Shown here piece after piece: positions 5,799-7,164 of a stretch of DNA of 7,164 bases. The DNA is taken from NCBI GenBank assembly GCA_937967875.1, contig CALBTQ010000008.1:1-7164 (forward strand), written 5' to 3'. A model generated the notes under the pieces. It searched no databases, was not told where the DNA came from, and saw only the letters and a list, made by a program, of their open reading frames with translations. The position numbers were made by a program, and so were the translations under genes. The first letter of the stretch is position 1. Every line of letters starts with the position of its first letter. The stretch comes from an uncultured Pseudomonadota bacterium (GTDB lineage Bacteria; Lernaellota; Lernaellaia; Lernaellales; Lernaellaceae).

Positions 5799-7120
5799 TC
5801 ATCTATGTTTTAGGGTTACCCCAGCCAAACGCCCAGGCAGATCCGATGTGTCGCCAAATCCGTCTTGATAGCCATAGTATCCGGTCGCACTCGGACTGGC
5901 CTTCCAATAAATGTCGGCCGATGAAGAATTCTTGGAAATGCTGTAGCGATCGATAGTTACACGACCTCCATTTTGATTTCCACCCAAACCCCAGAAATAA
6001 TTGAAGGAATTTGCGGCCCGAAATCCCTCTTCCCACTTTCCATTGTTGCCGTTGCCGCTATTCCAATGAGTCCAGCCGACAAACAACGTGCTGTGACCGG
6101 ATATCTCTTCATCTTCTAATCCGGAAGCCGAATTTAATCCACGTTTCAATTTTACATAGAACCCAGGTTTAACCTTTTGAGGCAGATGAGTATATGAGCA
6201 AAAAGCTGGATTTCTTTCACGCCAGGTTAATATAACTCGATTATTTCCGGTCCAGCCTCGAGCGTTATTATATTCATCAGAAAAAATTGATGGCACTATT
6301 TCTCCCACAAAATCATATTTTAAATACTTCTCATCGACATTTCCCTGTATTTCGCGATCATAATCCCAAAGAGTCGTAATTGTATTTGGCGTTATAAACC
6401 GATTCCTTTTCCGACTTTTTACTTTTGTGCTAAATCCCCTTCCAATAAAGTATCTTGCCATATCCCATGATTGAAAACCCTTTTTATAAATAAGAAATTC
6501 TGGATAAAATTCATCATTATGTCTCTTTCCCCATCGTGTCAATTGTGGCGTATCCAAATTAGTCGCCTGCCGAATTGCCCATGATGAAAATTCCGAACAC
6601 CATTGGCAGGGCTTTTCACCAAAATCGATTAAGTGAGGATTTTCAACCGGCACACCCCCCAATCGGAGTTCATCCATCGGCACAACAGCTTTCTGCTGGA
6701 GTGATAGAGAATGATAATCTACCGGCTGTCGATGATCTACCAGAGACAACTCATTATAATCAACCGGTTCATGCAGATGGTGCAAAGAAATGGTCTCAGG
6801 ATCTTGCGCCTCCACCTGGTCGGGAATCCAAACTCGGTAACAACGCCAATATCCGCCATATTTCGGGTGCCAGGACTTACCGATTTCCAGGGCGGCTACC
6901 TGGAGAATTTTATTTTTTGAGGATGTGTATTGCGACAAAATTCGCAGACGTTCCTGGCGGATTTCATCCGACAAGTCCAATGGCTTATTGGTGGTCAGAC
7001 GGTAATAAGGAGACGCAAACAACGTGTTGCAAATGACAATGTCGTTAAGCACGATCTGTACACGCTTGATTCGAAGCTCCCGCCCATCCTCCACGCCGAT
7101 GGAAATGTGGTCCAGCAAAT
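5799..7120 (-). CDS. 5'-truncated CHAP/NlpC-like cysteine peptidase or amidase
   Basis: The frame ends at TGA 5801-5799 and is open to the adapter; about 439 native codons are present and the true start is missing. An apparent 451-aa protein starting MTGVQTCALPI takes its first 11 residues, and one base of the twelfth codon, from the adapter. The core has features of the CHAP/NlpC/P60 fold: an early helix ILQVAALEIGKSW, then CQWCSEFSSWAIRQ (nucleophile probably the second Cys, codon 6599-6597), PGFYVKLKRG as the PGD-like turn, and SGHSTLFVGW (His codon 6095-6093) as the catalytic His strand. A polar third residue may be the Asn of AANSFNYF. Enzymes of this fold usually cut peptidoglycan peptides or amide bonds. 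The helix-to-Cys segment carries a short tandem repeat (separate entry). The tail has Asn/Gly-rich loops (GNGNNG, GGNQNGG). It is AT-rich throughout, unlike the central genes, and lies directly upstream of the propeller gene on the same strand. Catalytic assignment is by motif only; the CxxC could alternatively bind metal. Confidence 0.55.
6660..6773 (-). repeat. Three imperfect 14-15 aa tandem repeats in the peptidase
   Basis: Between the early helix and the catalytic Cys, the protein reads EPVDYNELSL, QPVDYHSLSL and VVPMDELRL, with the Pro residues spaced 14 and 15 apart. The consensus is P-[VM]-D-[YE]-x-x-L-x-L. The DNA is clearly diverged between units, so this is an old protein-level repeat, probably an extended surface loop or short strand stack inserted before the active site. 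Confidence 0.55.
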
Positions 7121-7164
7121 AGATCGGAAGAGCACACGTCTGAACTCCAGTCACCGAATACGAT
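7121..7164 (-). other. Illumina TruSeq index adapter with index (artefact)
   Basis: On the plus strand bases 7121-7154 match the 34-base TruSeq index-side adapter (AGATCGGAAGAGCACACGTC, then TGAACTCCAGTCAC). They are followed by CGAATACG, which is the right length and position for an 8-base i7 index, and AT, the first bases of the flow-cell end. Read on the minus strand the adapter encodes VTGVQTCALPI in frame with the truncated peptidase, creating a false N-terminus. Confidence 0.98.

Noticed and set aside
6575..7036. Plus-strand 153-codon frame opposite the peptidase
   Set aside because: No ribosome site or recognisable motif; it lies fully antisense to a frame with peptidase motifs, so it is most likely a shadow.
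6..7133. Perfect 13-bp terminal inverted repeats (6-18 and 7121-7133), resembling transposon ends
   Set aside because: Both are the complementary stem of the TruSeq Y-adapter; the bases beyond the stem also match the adapter arms, so this is not a mobile element.

Overview
The window is a 7.1 kb piece of bacterial DNA flanked by Illumina TruSeq adapter sequence. Bases 2-18 match the end of the read-1 adapter. Bases 7121-7154 match the index-side adapter, followed by 8 index-like bases and AT. Native sequence therefore runs only from 19 to 7120, and the genes at both ends are cut by the adapters. The orientation is that of one library molecule (adapter, insert, indexed adapter). This raises the possibility that the record is a single long amplified molecule or an untrimmed contig, not a polished assembly.

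The source looks like an environmental bacterium, probably with a double membrane and probably high-GC. It has Shine-Dalgarno starts, sigma70-like promoters, a putative lipoprotein with a long Asp-rich linker, and a secreted Trp-containing propeller protein. Such Asp-rich linkers are common in deltaproteobacterial-type and related uncultured lineages, but I cannot assign a taxon. Base composition is strongly mosaic: blocks near 65-75% GC alternate with blocks near 30% GC, sometimes within one gene.

Layout. (a) 19-128, minus: the first 36 codons of an exported protein, cut by the adapter, with its own ribosome site and a candidate promoter. (b) 322-1485, plus: a fusion of an N-terminal nucleoside deoxyribosyltransferase/TIR-like domain to a double Cache ligand-sensor domain without visible membrane helices. 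It is broken by one in-frame TAA, and a near-consensus promoter lies upstream. (c) 1482-3152, minus: a lipoprotein with an Asp-rich linker and a probable TIM-barrel glycosidase-like domain. (d) 3269-4558, plus: a condensation/acyltransferase-superfamily protein (HxxxDxG type). (e) 4568-5782, minus: a secreted eight-repeat beta-propeller broken by one amber codon exactly where every other repeat has Trp. (f) 5799-7120, minus: a 5'-truncated CHAP/NlpC-like cysteine peptidase or amidase, probably co-transcribed with (e).

Genes (c) and (d) diverge from a 116-bp region. Pairs (b)/(c) and (d)/(e) converge with essentially no spacer. No shared pathway is evident beyond a cell-envelope/secreted theme for (a), (c), (e) and (f). 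The most novel item is the TIR/deoxyribosyltransferase-like plus dCache fusion. The main caution is that two genes carry single nonsense codons, each explainable as C-to-T on the plus strand, in a record that still has adapters.
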